NCBI GenBank assembly: GCA_023333565.1
Contig: JAJKFH010002784.1
Location: 1 to 64,000 of the forward strand
Length of the DNA stretch: 64,000 nucleotides
Source: Puffinus mauretanicus
Lineage: Eukaryota; Chordata; Aves; Procellariiformes; Procellariidae
Direction of reading: 5' to 3'
The notes below the pieces were generated by a model. The model did no database searches. It saw only the letters and a list, made by a program, of their open reading frames with translations, and was not told where the DNA came from. Of the stretch, positions 1 through 12,700 are shown in pieces. Positions within the stretch are counted from its first letter, which is position 1. The number at the start of each line of letters is the position of its first letter. A program made the translations under genes and the position numbers.

Positions 1-1446
1 TGACAGGAGATGTATTGAACATTTTGTACAATATTAAGTCAGTCAGATAAATAACACTATAAAGTCCCTATTTGTCTCTGATGACTGTTCAGAGAGTTTT
101 GCTGTTGACGTGAGATGTAGGCATCAACATCAATGTCTAATCTAAAGTTAAGTGAGGTGGCTCAGCCTAGAAATCTGTATCTAGCTTGTGGACGAGAGCA
201 CCATCAGGCACAGGAACAAGCTGTCTGCATTCAACAAGCATCTCTGTAGCAAATATCTGGTGAGGAGCCAGGTAAGAGAAGGAAAATGATTCATTTGTGG
301 CCACTTGAAATGTCAGGTATGGCTTTTCAGAGCAGTTTGGACAAAGCCATGCAATTCTGATTCTGCCCCAGGAGGACACGTATTAGTTAATGCAGGGCAA
401 GTTATTTGCATAATAAATTAGGGTCCAAATGCTGCTGTTGTCAGTGTAATCACTTCATACAAAGCGCATTAACACACATAAAAGAGATTTGCAATGATGA
501 ATGAAATGTCTTTCCCTCTTTTCTCCCCAATAAATTATAGAAAACCATAGTGACACACAGAAAGTGATAATGACAAGAAATCCTTAATTGTAGCAGCAAG
601 AAGAATACACAAAACAAAGCACACTGGAGACAGTAATTATTAATCTTCTTTAGTATTTCCAGACAAATCTTTACCATTTTCCCTTTGCAAATGGAAACTG
701 TTCCTGTGATATTTACAGATATAACATATCTGAACTGGAATTCTGAGACTAAAACTCATCCAGATTCTGGTAAATCTGAAAATCTTGTAATGTATGGAAA
801 ATGTTATCACTCTAAATCTCTCATAATGCAAGTGTTTGGGATAGCTCCCCATCCACCCAGTATTTCCCATACTGTCAGGGGAATACTTTATACAATTCAG
901 AGTATTTGCTGTATGCGGTGACAGCTGCATGACATTAATTTCTGGCACGTGGTTCCCCAAAGGTGCTCATTGCCGTTCACTTTATATGGAGCATGTCTGA
1001 GCTCTACTCAGGAGAGACCTACCTACACAGCTGACTTTCTGTATCGTTTTCAGAAGTTCTCTTCATCCTCTATGCACACCAGCAGCTTGCTATCACTCAG
1101 ACTGATTGCTGGTTTTCTAGCCTATGTTTAATATCTCTGTTAGACGTTTACTTTAATTGTTCCCACTGGGATCATGCCATTTAACTGATCACTATTAGTC
1201 TCCACTCTCTGCTGTCATGCTCTATTGATATTAAGTTGTAGTTTCTATTCATCAAGCTCTTCCCTATAACCTGTTCTTATAATCTCTCTGCTTTTCCATC
1301 TCTTAGTACATTAAAGCAACTTCTTGACTTCCTACACTGCCTTATACCTCTTAAAGACTGAAATTAGTTACCTTATATCCAGTATCAACACGGATGTGAC
1401 GGAAATCAACTCTCTCAGTCAAAAGCCAGCAGCAAGATGCACATCT

Positions 1447-1492
1447 TTTATATGGACTAGAAGGCTTATATGGATTTATATGGACTAGAAGG
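1447..1492. repeat. short tandem duplication, 28-bp period
   Basis: An 18-base word beginning TTTATATGGACTAG occurs at 1447-1464 and exactly again at 1475-1492, with related ATATGG sequence between. Confidence 0.8.
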
Positions 1493-1860
1493 TTCAGCAC
1501 ATGGAAAAGTTTCATATTCATAATGGTTCTGTCAAGGGAAGGAGATGCCTAGTCCCGGCGTAAGAACAGGACATCACCATTTCCCAAGGCATGACGAAAG
1601 ACAGAGGAACAAATATTAAAAGTCAGGGAAATCAAAAAGATAAAAGTCCAGTGAGTAAAGGGAGGGAGATTATTTCAATGAAGACCAAAGCAAGTCCCAA
1701 ATAAGATTTGGGGCATAAAAGTTAGCACTGTTCTTCGTGGTTCTTTCCTCAAAAGGAAAACTCAGAACTCAAGTGATCCATGGCCACGTGGGTGAGGTAA
1801 ACCCTTCTAAGATAAGAGGACAGAAATATTTCAGGTTTGAATTTGGGAAAGTACATCAAA

Positions 1861-1963
1861 CATAGAATCATAGAATCATTAAGGTTGGAAAAGACCTCTA
1901 AGATCATCGAGTCCAACCGTCAACCCAACACCACCATGCCCACTACACCATGTCCCTAAACAT
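1861..1963 (-). mobile_element. CR1 LINE 3'-end fragment
   Basis: Reads on the plus strand as CATAGAATCATAGAATCATT followed by AAGGTTGGAAAAGACCTCTA and a CCACCATGCCCACTA segment. This is the reverse complement of a CR1 3' end with two copies of its short terminal repeat. It belongs to the same subfamily as the piece at 40455-40557, which has the opposite orientation. Confidence 0.9.
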
Positions 1964-2410
1964 GGTTTCTTCCTTCTGGTATTACCACCTTCATTGTTTA
2001 GATTTTATAAATAAACACTTAACATTTGTTTTTCCCTTAATGCTGTTTGAATTAAGGGTGACTTCAAGGTAGGCAGCTTACATCAAGTTATTACATTCCA
2101 TTCTAGTCTTCAGACAAGGGAACAGGAACATTTTCACAACGCTAGCCGCCCTTTAGGATGTATAGCAATGTAACAGAACATGCTTCCTCTGAGCTGCATG
2201 GATTACTTCAGGAACCAGTAATACAAATACCTCCATGGAAGAAGTTTTTTACTGATAATCAGCACTAGCAAAAAGACCGCCTTGGCCTGTATCAAGGTTA
2301 GTGGAGAAATGCCCACAAAAGTTACGGTATCACAACTTTTGAAAAAAATATTTGAAAAAAAATTTAAGTTATTTGGACAAAGCACCTTGCTCTAACTTTG
2401 AATTTAAGCC

Positions 2411-2482
2411 TGGTTTGAGCAGTAGGTTGGACTACATGGCTCCAGAGGTCCCTTCCAACGTGATTCTTTCTATGATCCTATG
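2411..2482 (+). mobile_element. CR1 LINE 3'-end fragment
   Basis: Shows the CR1 terminal motif GAGCAGTAGGTTGGACTACA, then CAGAGGTCCCTTCCAAC and a diverged ATTCTTTCTATGATCCTATG tail. About 70 bases remain; it is 5' truncated and old. Confidence 0.85.
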
Positions 2483-4721
2483 CCTGACCCTCAGGCACTT
2501 TGTAACACTCCCCATGAGCCATTTGCATTGTTTTGCTATTTCTACTTTCCCAGCTACATGTTTCATTCCTGAGTCTCTGACTCAGAGCTTTCATCTCCAC
2601 CTCCTTTCAAACCCTCCCTCCCCCCCTTTTTTACATTCATGTTGGCCATGACTGGTAACTATGTCCAGCATTGCTCTTCATGCCCTAACCAACAGCTTCC
2701 TCCTTTCCAATCTCTGACTTGCAGCTTTTCAAGCACAAGGTGCCCATTACGCTTAGGACAACATTTTAGATATTTCCACCTCAGTAGCTCCATTGCTCAT
2801 CAATTTTTGAGGGAACCTTTGCAGCTACCTTCTTTAAACACACTTGCCTACTCTTAACCTTCTTGTCATCATTCCTCCTACCCCAGTCTATTTTGCTCTT
2901 TCATATTCTCCCAGCACAGGAACCTCACAACTAACAGCATGAGAAACAATTTATCCACTGATTCCTCTTCCAAATTTTTTTTTTTCTGTATGGCTATCAA
3001 GCAGTACCCCCTTCCCCACCTTTCTTTGCTCTCTCTAGGGTCCCCCATAGACAGCTGATCAAGTGACACCTAATCTTTATAAGCTTACTGTATTATATAG
3101 GAAACAGCCTGAACCGGGCATGCCTTTCAACACACCAGGGATCTAAGGGGAGGGTCAGCTGTGAGGGATACTGCTACATCATCTATCATAGTCAAGCTGC
3201 TGAAAAGAAATTCCCTCTTCTTTGACCAGAAGAACCATGATTTCTCTACAGCCTGCTGTCCAGGCACGTGGGAGAGGTGCCAGTGGTGGACACACTCTTA
3301 GTCCATGTTCCAGACAGCATCAGGACATGTCACTGGCGGAAAGACATAGCCTTTTCTGTGTTAAGTGGCAGAGATCTCTGACTCCCACCGAAGCTGGATT
3401 GAAGCGTTCTGGTATTGAGAGATCCCAAAACCTAACCATATAAATAGTCCAGAGTTTCAGCAGAAGAGGAAAATCCTTGGCTGTCCTATCAGTTTCCATA
3501 GGGCAGGGATGTGGGGGAGTTCAGAGGGGTAGGCTGCACATTTGCATTATCAAAACTCCTGCAAATCAGCACAATTTAGCACCCACTCCCCCCAGCCGTG
3601 GCTTTGCAGGCAGAACAGGCTGGCCACAGGATCATGCAGACCAGTTTGCAGGCACAAAACCCCACGGCCGCTGCAGTCCAAGCTGGACAGGGAGGAAAAG
3701 CAAAGTATAGTATTGCCGGCAACAAATTACTTACTCATTTTTCCAGCCCATAAGACAGTGATACTTGGAGATCATGGCTTTGTAGCAACCTTGTGACTGT
3801 TTTATTAAAATAACCCTTTAAGAACAAAGAAAGGGGGGTGGAAAGGGCGGAAGAGTAATATGGCATAAAACTATCTTCTTTTTCCTCTTTCACCCTCCAG
3901 TTGTTGCAACACAATCCTCTACTGGATTTCAGAAACCAAAACTAAGCCAGACTAGCAGAATCTTTGCCCATTCCTTATTCTCCCACTCTCCATTCAAAGA
4001 CATCTTTAAAAAATAAAACATGCCCCCAGTGGGGATTAGTACAAGAAAGTGAGCAGCAGCAGCCTGAACAATTTTAAAAAAGAATCTACAACCACATGCC
4101 TAAGTCAAAACCTAAGCACGTAGTTGAGCTATTTCATTTCTTTTTTGAATCCCCCTGAAACCGCACCGAGACCCGGGGCACCGCTGCAGCAAGTAGCTGC
4201 AATGCAAAGTGCTAAATCTAGTTCAGTTGACAGCATCCAGACGTGGCAGTAACTTTTGACGTAGCATCTTGTAAACACATCTGGTAAGAGTTGCCAGGGA
4301 CGTGTTTTCTAACCACTTAAGAAAAAGATAGGCACACAAACACCCACTGAACGTTTGTTTTTACCGTAGTCTGTGTTCGATGAGGTAAACACCGAGTTCT
4401 TTGCTGTCTCCTCATTTGTTCTGGTAATAGCAGGGAGGGTCTGGGGAACACGACACCATACGGATTCTAATCTCTTTTTATAAACTGTTTGTACGTTCAA
4501 CCATTGCCCTGGTGGCTTTACTCTTTACGCAAAGCGGCACCACTATGTCTCTTTAAAGGGGGCAGTAACTGATGGCCATCGGCTGGCACACAGATCAGAC
4601 CTGGACAAATGGGACGAAATGCACGGAAAGCAATTGTGTTCCAGTTTTCCTGCAGTGGGAGAGGAATACTAGAGTTGCCTCAGGAGCAAAACAAGGAATC
4701 GGGTCATAATGGGAGAATCTG

Positions 4722-4852
4722 TAATCATAGCAAAGTTGGGGCTGGAAGGGACCTTCAAAGATCGTCTAGTCCAACCCCCTGCCATGGACAGGGACATCTT
4801 TCACTAAATCAGGTTGCTCAAAGCCCCTTCCGACCCGACTTTGAACACAATT
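4722..4852 (-). mobile_element. CR1 LINE 3'-end fragment
   Basis: The plus strand reads AATCATAG, GGGCTGGAAGGGACCTTCAA, AGTCCAACCCCCTGCC and AGGTTGCTCAAAGCCCCTTC in the order of an inverted CR1 3' end. It lacks the multi-copy tail. Confidence 0.88.
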
Positions 4853-6405
4853 CAGTCTCAGATCAGGAATAGGGAATGAGAGGGATGTGTCTGTCCAGCC
4901 CAGCAGGCTGGTTCTGTCTGCACAGTAACGTACGTGTTTCTGTAGAGCAGAAAACCATGCGAACTTTTCCTGCTGGAGGACGTTTCAGGGGACTTTGCCC
5001 TAAATTCCAAAAACGTGCTATAACAGCGAAAGGATCTGTTGCCAAGAAAAAGGATTGTATTTTTCCTTCTGCTTCTCACATAATTCAATATAATATGGGG
5101 GTCAGGAAACCTCTGCAAAGTCTGTAGCTCTACTATCTGAACTACCACAGGTCCCTGCAGAAAGACAAACTGCGAAGACCAGGTCCTCAACCAGCCGCCC
5201 CCAGAGACGCAGCACAACCCTGGTGGCCTATGGCAAATGGCCACACTTCCTGAAGAGACATCAGAGGGCTAAATTCAGAGGGTGTCTTGACCCTGCACTT
5301 GGGAGACACAGACAGCTAGCTTAATGCCATACAGGACATCTCTCTCCCTGTGGGATTTTCAGCCCTTTTCCCTCTCCTGGGGCTAGATCAGGCAGAAGGG
5401 ATCTGGCAGCCCACTGTGGATGGCAGTCTTGGGCAGAAAGCGGTGCCAGGCTGGGTCTCAAACCTACCTGCCTGATTTAGCACAAGGATCAGTGTGGCAG
5501 CTGCCTGGCTGAGGGAGATCCTGCGCTTTCCCGGGAAGCTGGTCCACCTCGTGTACAACACGGCTGTGCTAACACAGAGCTGCTTCGTGGCTTGGTGATT
5601 TTAGGGCCAGCGGAGGGCTTGCTTACAGCCCCACCACAAATCAGTCTCCTCAGCCTACGAGGAACTTGGAAACACACAGGTCCAGCCTGGTGGCAACCAA
5701 GCCGACCCTAGGCACTTAGACAAAGTACTGGGTGAAATTCCCTGCACCAAGGGCTGTCACAGGTATTTACACCCATAGGAAATTAGAAAGATCCAGGTAA
5801 AACCAGAAGTTGCTGGCTTTATCCTTGTGAATTAATTTCAGAGAAAGATGCATTTAGCAGTATTAGAAGTGGCCATTTCTTTTTACAGTTTTTAAGTCTG
5901 GATATCTTTTCACATGAGAAAAGTGCAAAGATGAGGAGCAGGATGAAATTGCAGTAAGCTGTACTGCTTTGCACGGTACGTGCCACCCATGCCACCTGTT
6001 CCAGGGGCTTGGGATGTGACAGCAGGTGACAATAAGGGGAGAGAAGCAGACAGAGAAGGTGTCACCTCTTCCCTCCCACTGCTCCATGTTATTTCTCTTT
6101 CTCTTCCTTGACTTCAGAACAATCCCCTTCAAACCCTGGTCCTGTGCCGGACTGCCAGCACCTGTCCCCTGCGGCCAGGAAAGACCTTTGCAGGGAATCA
6201 GGCCATGAACAGCACGGGAAGCTCTTGGCCCCATTCTGCTGCTCCCCACGCTGTCCCCTCCCCGCTGCAGCACCGACACTGGAAGAGCATCAGTCTGAAG
6301 CAAGGGAAATAGAGACAGAGAGGGAGCAGTGAGGGAACCACACGGGTGAGCGATTTTCTGACAAGGGTCAGGGGGAAAATAAGAAAAAAATGGAGGTTAG
6401 TTGTG

Positions 6406-6760
6406 GTCACAGAGTCACAGAACAATTTGGGTTGGAAGTGACCTCAGGAGCTCACATAGTCCAACTACACTCAAAGTGGAACAAATTTCGAAGTCCAACC
6501 AAGTGGCTCAGGCCTTTGCCCAGCTGAATTTCCAAAATCTCCAAGGACAGAGATTGCACAAGCTCTCTGGCCCGCGTCCCAGGGCTGACGTGTTCAGCTT
6601 GTTGTCAACCAGGAACCCAGCTTCTTTCCTGCAGAAATGCCACCTAGCCCGTCTGTCCCTCGCCTGTGCCAATGCATGGGGTTGTTCTGCCCCAGGAACT
6701 GGACTCTGCATTTGTCTTTGCTAAACCTGACCGGTTCCTGTTGGGCACATCTGTTCATGA
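6406..6760 (-). mobile_element. CR1 LINE fragment with internal deletion
   Basis: Starts as an inverted CR1 3' end (CACAGAGTCACAGAAC, GGGTTGGAAGTGACCTC, and the phrase ending CTCTCTGGC near 6570). By about 6600 it has become reverse-transcriptase-domain sequence that normally lies some 500 bases further inside the element (TTGTCAACCAGGAACCCAG, GTGCCAATGCATGGGGTTG). I infer an internal deletion between the two blocks at about 6570-6600. Confidence 0.8.
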
Positions 6761-9700
6761 CCCCTTAACACCAGGGAGCAAAGCAACTCAAGTACTGAAG
6801 TCAGGCGACTGAGCAGTAGCAAGGGTTGTCTTTCCAAATTCCACTACTCTAAAAGTAATTTTTCTTCCACACCTGAAGGTAAGACCTCCCCTTCCCCAAC
6901 ATGAAAAGGATTCCCACTGAAAGCATCACACCACTTCCCTGACCATCTCTCTTGGACAGCTAGGCTGTGAGTTCAGTCTTTAAAATATTCCTGGAAAATG
7001 AAAGATGCGATCCTGCAGGCAAATCCTCCTGTCTCAGAGTCACTCTCTTTTAGACGCTGAGCTAACAGACCCTGCTGGGAGCCCCTCTCTACAAGCTGCT
7101 TCATTTTTAGGGAATCCCACCAGTCCTGCATCCCTGCACAGCTAGAAAGTGAGCAAACGTCCCTCTCAACCACCTGACACCAAGCAGAGACAGAAGCATC
7201 ACAAGAATAACGACTACATTTCTGTATCTCCACCTGCGCACGCACCAGCACAGCGATCTTCCCCACGGCACCGCGCAGCCCGGGCAGCTCCCCGGCGAGC
7301 TCAGAAGAGCGCAGCTCTCCATGCATGTTCCTGCAGATCCTCCCCTGCATCGGTGCTTTAAACAGAAAACCTCAAAGCAAAGCAACTCCACAGAGCCCTC
7401 ATACACGTGTCCTTTCCTTCTGTCAGTTTTGAAATACTATGTGCTCTTTCTTCTAAAGCCTTTATTTCACAGCCACTCCAGAGCCCAAACGTGCTTCCTG
7501 ACTACCTCTGACTCTGATACAAAACAAAAGCTGGTCCAAGGACACCTGACCCCGAAAGGAACAAGCTGTCCTGTTAGCGAGCGCGTGTTGCACCTTGATT
7601 CCTAGCAACATGGACACAGGGAAGATGGAAATAGATCCAAGATAACGCATATCTAAAATTGCAATGAGAAAACTTGCCATGCAATAGCCTTGCAGGCCTG
7701 AGCGTTTGCACGAGGTACTTGCAGTTCTGCTTTGTGTATTCCCATCACTAAGCAGCTCTTCACCTGCCTCCTATCTACATTTCAAAGCTGTGCCCAAGCC
7801 TCAGAAGGTGGCCCTTTCTCAAGGCATCCTCATGACAGCTCCTCAGGACTAAGCCTCTCCTGTGAAGTGTGGTCCACTTCTGTTTTCACCATGTGCGATG
7901 CTGTAAAAATACATACCGGGAGACAGGAGACCAAGCTCCAACACTCATTTTCATCTAGAAGTACACTCTGCCTCTTTACTGCCTCTTGGGTTGAAACCAT
8001 GCCTCCGAGTCAGAGGGAGCACAGAAGGATATGCAGGATTGTAAATTCAGCTCTTGAGCTCAGTGACCTACAAGTTTGGCACAGAAGAATTTTAGGGGAA
8101 TCTGACTTTCTACGATTCGCTTGAGCCGCAGAGAGCTGAGTCCATGGCTGTCCCCATAAGAACAAATAACCCAACACCAAAGCAGGTGTCTTCAGCCTCC
8201 TTGAAGCTCAGAGATAGCTTGAGCTTTTCTGGATCAAATCATGAATCAGTCATAGCATGGACAGACGTGAGAGATGGCTCTGTTCAGGCTGGAGAGATGC
8301 ACCCCGTATCAGCAGCCAGGCCTGATTTGGACCCATCGTGCAGGTGCAGTATAAATAGTGCCATACTGCCCAGGAGGTCCTTTATTTTCAACATGAACTA
8401 CTGCTGGCTTCTCTCTGCATCGGCATCGGATATTCTGTTTGTCAAACCCTCACTAAAATACTGCCCCTTTGAACAAGTCTGCAATGTGTCTGAGACAAGG
8501 GTGAATTATCCTTAGCCCTAGACGTTTTGTTCCTGTACCTCTCAAACCACTCCGAGTACATAAATTGGGAGAAAAGACCCTGACCTAAATATCTGCATCT
8601 CTTGTACAGATTAATTGCTTTGTCTGCTAAGAGCAGACTCATGGTCTGCAGGATTAAAGGCTGAATACCTGGCAGATTCTTCTGAACTGCCCATCTTCCT
8701 AAGTCCTCACCCTGCTTCAACATTTCTTACCATGCAACAGCTTTTCCAGAAGAAAGAAACTGGAATGCTGTTTGCTAACACAGCAATGTGTGAATTCTCT
8801 ATCTTGATGGTTTATAATTCAGCTGTTACTTCTTAAAAAAGCTTATTATAAACATGTCAGTATACTTGTAAAAAAAAAAGGAGAGATTAGGCAAAGCAAA
8901 AGCTTGGGAGGGGGTCAAATACCATCTCCTGCCAACTGGACCCTCAGTACAGATCTGCATGGGTCCATGGAAGAACCTTGAGCTGGGGCAATCTCAGCTA
9001 AGGCCTCTTTCCTCCTACAAATCATACATCTCATGTAATTTTTCTCCGTGCAGCCATCTCAAACAGGGTTTTCAGCATAGCTGAGAAATGGGATCTGCAG
9101 CTTAAGAGAAGACACTGCCTTTGCTGGTGCGGACCATGCCCACGGAACCAAACCCTATGTGAAATACAGCTGCAGAGGAGGAGCCAGCTGCGCTCGCACG
9201 ACACAAACACAAAGCGCACACACCTCAGAGAATGTACAAAATAAGGCAGAAGGAAATAGGGAAGCAAGACGAGGGAGCAAGGAGTCACCCGGCTGTGAGA
9301 CAGGCAGTAGCTATTGATAGCGCACTGCTCCAGTATTTTCTAGGCATCACTGCAAAGGAGAGAAATAAGGGGGCAAGATAGCACGTACTATTAACCGTAC
9401 AGAAGACAAGGCAAAAAAGTTAACCAACCCCCATTTTTGGAATTTGCAGAAATATGGACCCCAGTAACAAGGGAAATTTGTGGGCTGCACATTGAGGCCC
9501 CCTCCAGGATTTACATAAAATGGGAAAAAACAGACCTAACCAGCCAGTCCAACGGCTGAAGTGTGGGTTGCCACTGGGGAGAATACTTGGGATTTTTCTG
9601 TATCGGCTTTTTATTTTCATGTTTGATAAACAAGGAATTTACTTAAAATGAAAGTTTCAAGCTTTTTGTACTGTTTCTTGCACATGGAAATGGCTTTTTT

Positions 9701-12700
9701 CCCCTATGTGCAGAATTTCTCGAAACACATCCACAAATTTTTCATCACAGATTTCAATAAAATCATGTTGGAAATTGTCGTGCACACAAAAATAAAGATC
9801 CTGACAAACTCCACTAAAAATAGAGAAACAGTTCTGAAAAAACCAAACAAACACCAAACAGAAAAAAAACAAACAGGCAAGTAACAAACTTGAGACTTCT
9901 ATTGCTCAGTAAAGACCTAAATGAATGATCATTTGGAAGCTTCACCAGAAATAGGTTCTCAAGTAGATTTTGATGCTTTGATCAAGACTGACATATAAAT
10001 CTATCAAGAATTCTTCCATCATATTAAAATTGTTGGAGAAATTCCAAAACAATCAAAATTCCCTTTCCCACTGCATTCTCCTCTATGCTGAGTTCATACA
10101 GCCTTGAGGAGCAGTGTAAGAGCTCATCTTCTGCTCACTCTGCCGAGGCCAGTCCTTCAAGCTCTCTAAAGAGAAGCTGTGGTCCCCATGCAGCTTTTCG
10201 AGGCTCTCAGTCAGCAAAGCAACACAGTTAGCATGTTGTCCCTTGCCATCTGCTGTCCTAAGCCTCTCCCTACTAAGCTTCAGTTGAGCACTTCCAGGGA
10301 AATCCAGCCCCTCTAAGGTCTGGGGGAGTTTTGTCACTGGCATCGCAGCGCCAGGACATCAGTCTGAAGGACCTCTATAAAGTTAAGAGAAGCCCTCAGT
10401 GCTTTGCAGGTTTCATTTTTTTTGTCTGCCCCTGGGAAAACAAATCACAAGATTTGTGTGCTTAGCTTTAAGTATGCAAATGTTTTGTCAGGGCAGGACA
10501 GTGCCACACATCAGCGGACAGGTCTGTCTGATGCAGGGTCAGGTGAGGTGGCCTGGTGGTTCCTGGAACGGGAGGCTGGGAACAAGGGGGACAGTGACCC
10601 CCAAAACAAACAGCCACCTCTGGTCACACCACCAGACATTTGCCTGCAGATGCCCAGAGCTAAACTAACAGTTGGATTTGGGCTGGAGCAGGAATTGCCA
10701 CCTCCCGGCTCCTGGGTGCACTGAGGCACTTTGAGGATGACTGGGACACGGGGGAGGACTCCACAGGAGAGGCACTGCCATTCACCGCACAGGTCATACC
10801 CACATGCAGCTCTGCTCTCCCTTTATCTTCTAGACTGCAAATGAATAACCATTTAAGCAGATTTGTTATTTAAATAAGGCCAAAAAAGGAACATAATTAT
10901 TATGAAAACTACTGCACTGTGAAACCTGTAACATTTAAATCCAACTGTTGACCTTGAAGAGTTTCAGCTCGTTACACTTCCAGGAGGCAAAATGGGGCAA
11001 GCGAGTACTGCAGAGGGCAGCTGTGGTAGCACATAATTCTCCGTTGTAACGAGCTCCTCAATAAACTTCAGCAGTACATTTTGTTAACATCTATCTGCCG
11101 TCCTCCCTTGTCATCTTCTCCTTCACCACTTGATTCCTCTCCGAGCATCCGAAGAGGCTGCCTGACTTTAATCAAAGAAATATTTCATAACGTTTCCAGG
11201 CCCCAGAGGATGTCAAAGTTCTTTCAACTCTTCTAATGTCTTCGAAGAGCTGACGCGCTCCTGGGACCGGCCTCAGGCTCACAGCCCTTGGGAATGCCCA
11301 GAAAACCCCCTTTGGTAACAAGTTATGTACTGCATGTTCAACCCACACATCAGCCTTGTCCCACCCGGTGTTCTCCATGCCAAAACCCCCTTCCAGAACC
11401 AGGACCAGCTGAGACCCATCACCACCGGCCTGCCTGGGACAGGGAGAGCAACACTTTCTATTCTGGGTCAGGCTGAAAGGGATGGGCAATGCTGCTGTGA
11501 CTTAGCTAAAAGCAGTTGGCTGAAAGGAATACCTCGCAGCAGGAATACCAATGGTATTGGAAGGCTGATAGCAAAGTCTGACCTTTCCTCAGGCATCCCA
11601 GGTGCTTCACCATAGAACTGGTGAAAGAGGGAATCTGACCTCTTCGTTTATGCGGCAGTCAAGAAGTGATATTCATCAGCCGTGGCAGTCAAGAAATGCT
11701 TAATGCCACGCCAGACGCTGCCTGACGCTGCCTCTGCCAGGGGAGCGGAGGGAAGCAGCAGAGCTCTGGGGGAGCCACAGGGCCTGAGAAGAACAGATCA
11801 CTTTGTTACATGAAGTCCATGTTCAACAGTTCAGGGTTTATGTCTACTTGGTGCATTCGAGCCCTGGGTTAGAACGGCGCTTAAGCCCATGCCCAGCTCA
11901 GAGCCAGCGGTTAATTTGGAGGCAGCACCTCTGTGCTCTCCTCAGTCAGAACAAGAGCACGTTGAGTAATCGAGCACTACCACAGACCCGATTCTAATCT
12001 GCACACAAGGTCAAGATACGGCAGCGCTTTGGACTGTTTCAAGCAGTGCTTGCGTTTCTTGCCAGCACACTGTATATCCTTACGGAAAATGTACCTACAG
12101 GCAAACAGAGCAGCAGCTGCTGTCTGCTCAGCAGGAATCCAGGCACCGACAAACACAGAGCCATGCAGATAAAGAGCTTAAGAAATGCGGTCCTCCTACT
12201 TTCTTCTACATGGATGCAATCCATAGTAATCAGAAATAATAGGCAGCCCAACTTAGTGAGTTAGTCACTGCACAGACACCCAACAGAGGCTGTCCCTGCC
12301 CTCTGTCACCAATGACACACCGACGCCGTGTGGCACTGCACCGGGAGCCGTCCGGGCTAGCTCTGGTCCCGCAGCCCACCTGGGAACTGGGTGCACTGCT
12401 GCACCCAAACACGGCGTCCCAGTACTGAATTCAGCTCAGAGGCCTCAATGCAAAACTGTGTCACACAGGGGCCTTCGGAAAACTGGCCCCCAGTGGGAAA
12501 TGCAACTTTCTGGGAAGGATCCCAGAGGGAAGAGAGCACACTGGGGCACCTCTGCAAAACACGATGAAGTCTTAATAACTGGTAGGCAGGTTTCTCAGCA
12601 GAATGTAATGCCAAGTAAAAGTAAAATAATAATGCAGGTCTCACAGCTGATTTGCCACATTCCTAGCTTGAATATATATTACTCAGTGTTGCCATTTACT

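Noticed and set aside
5863..6303. 146-codon minus-strand open frame downstream of ALKBH8
   Set aside because: Overlaps open frames on the opposite strand, shows no recognisable domain, and borders a CR1 fragment.
7107..7406. Possible CpG island or promoter for the next gene
   Set aside because: Only a short cluster of CpGs (about 7210-7320). No TATA or exon-like sequence follows, and composition returns to background quickly.
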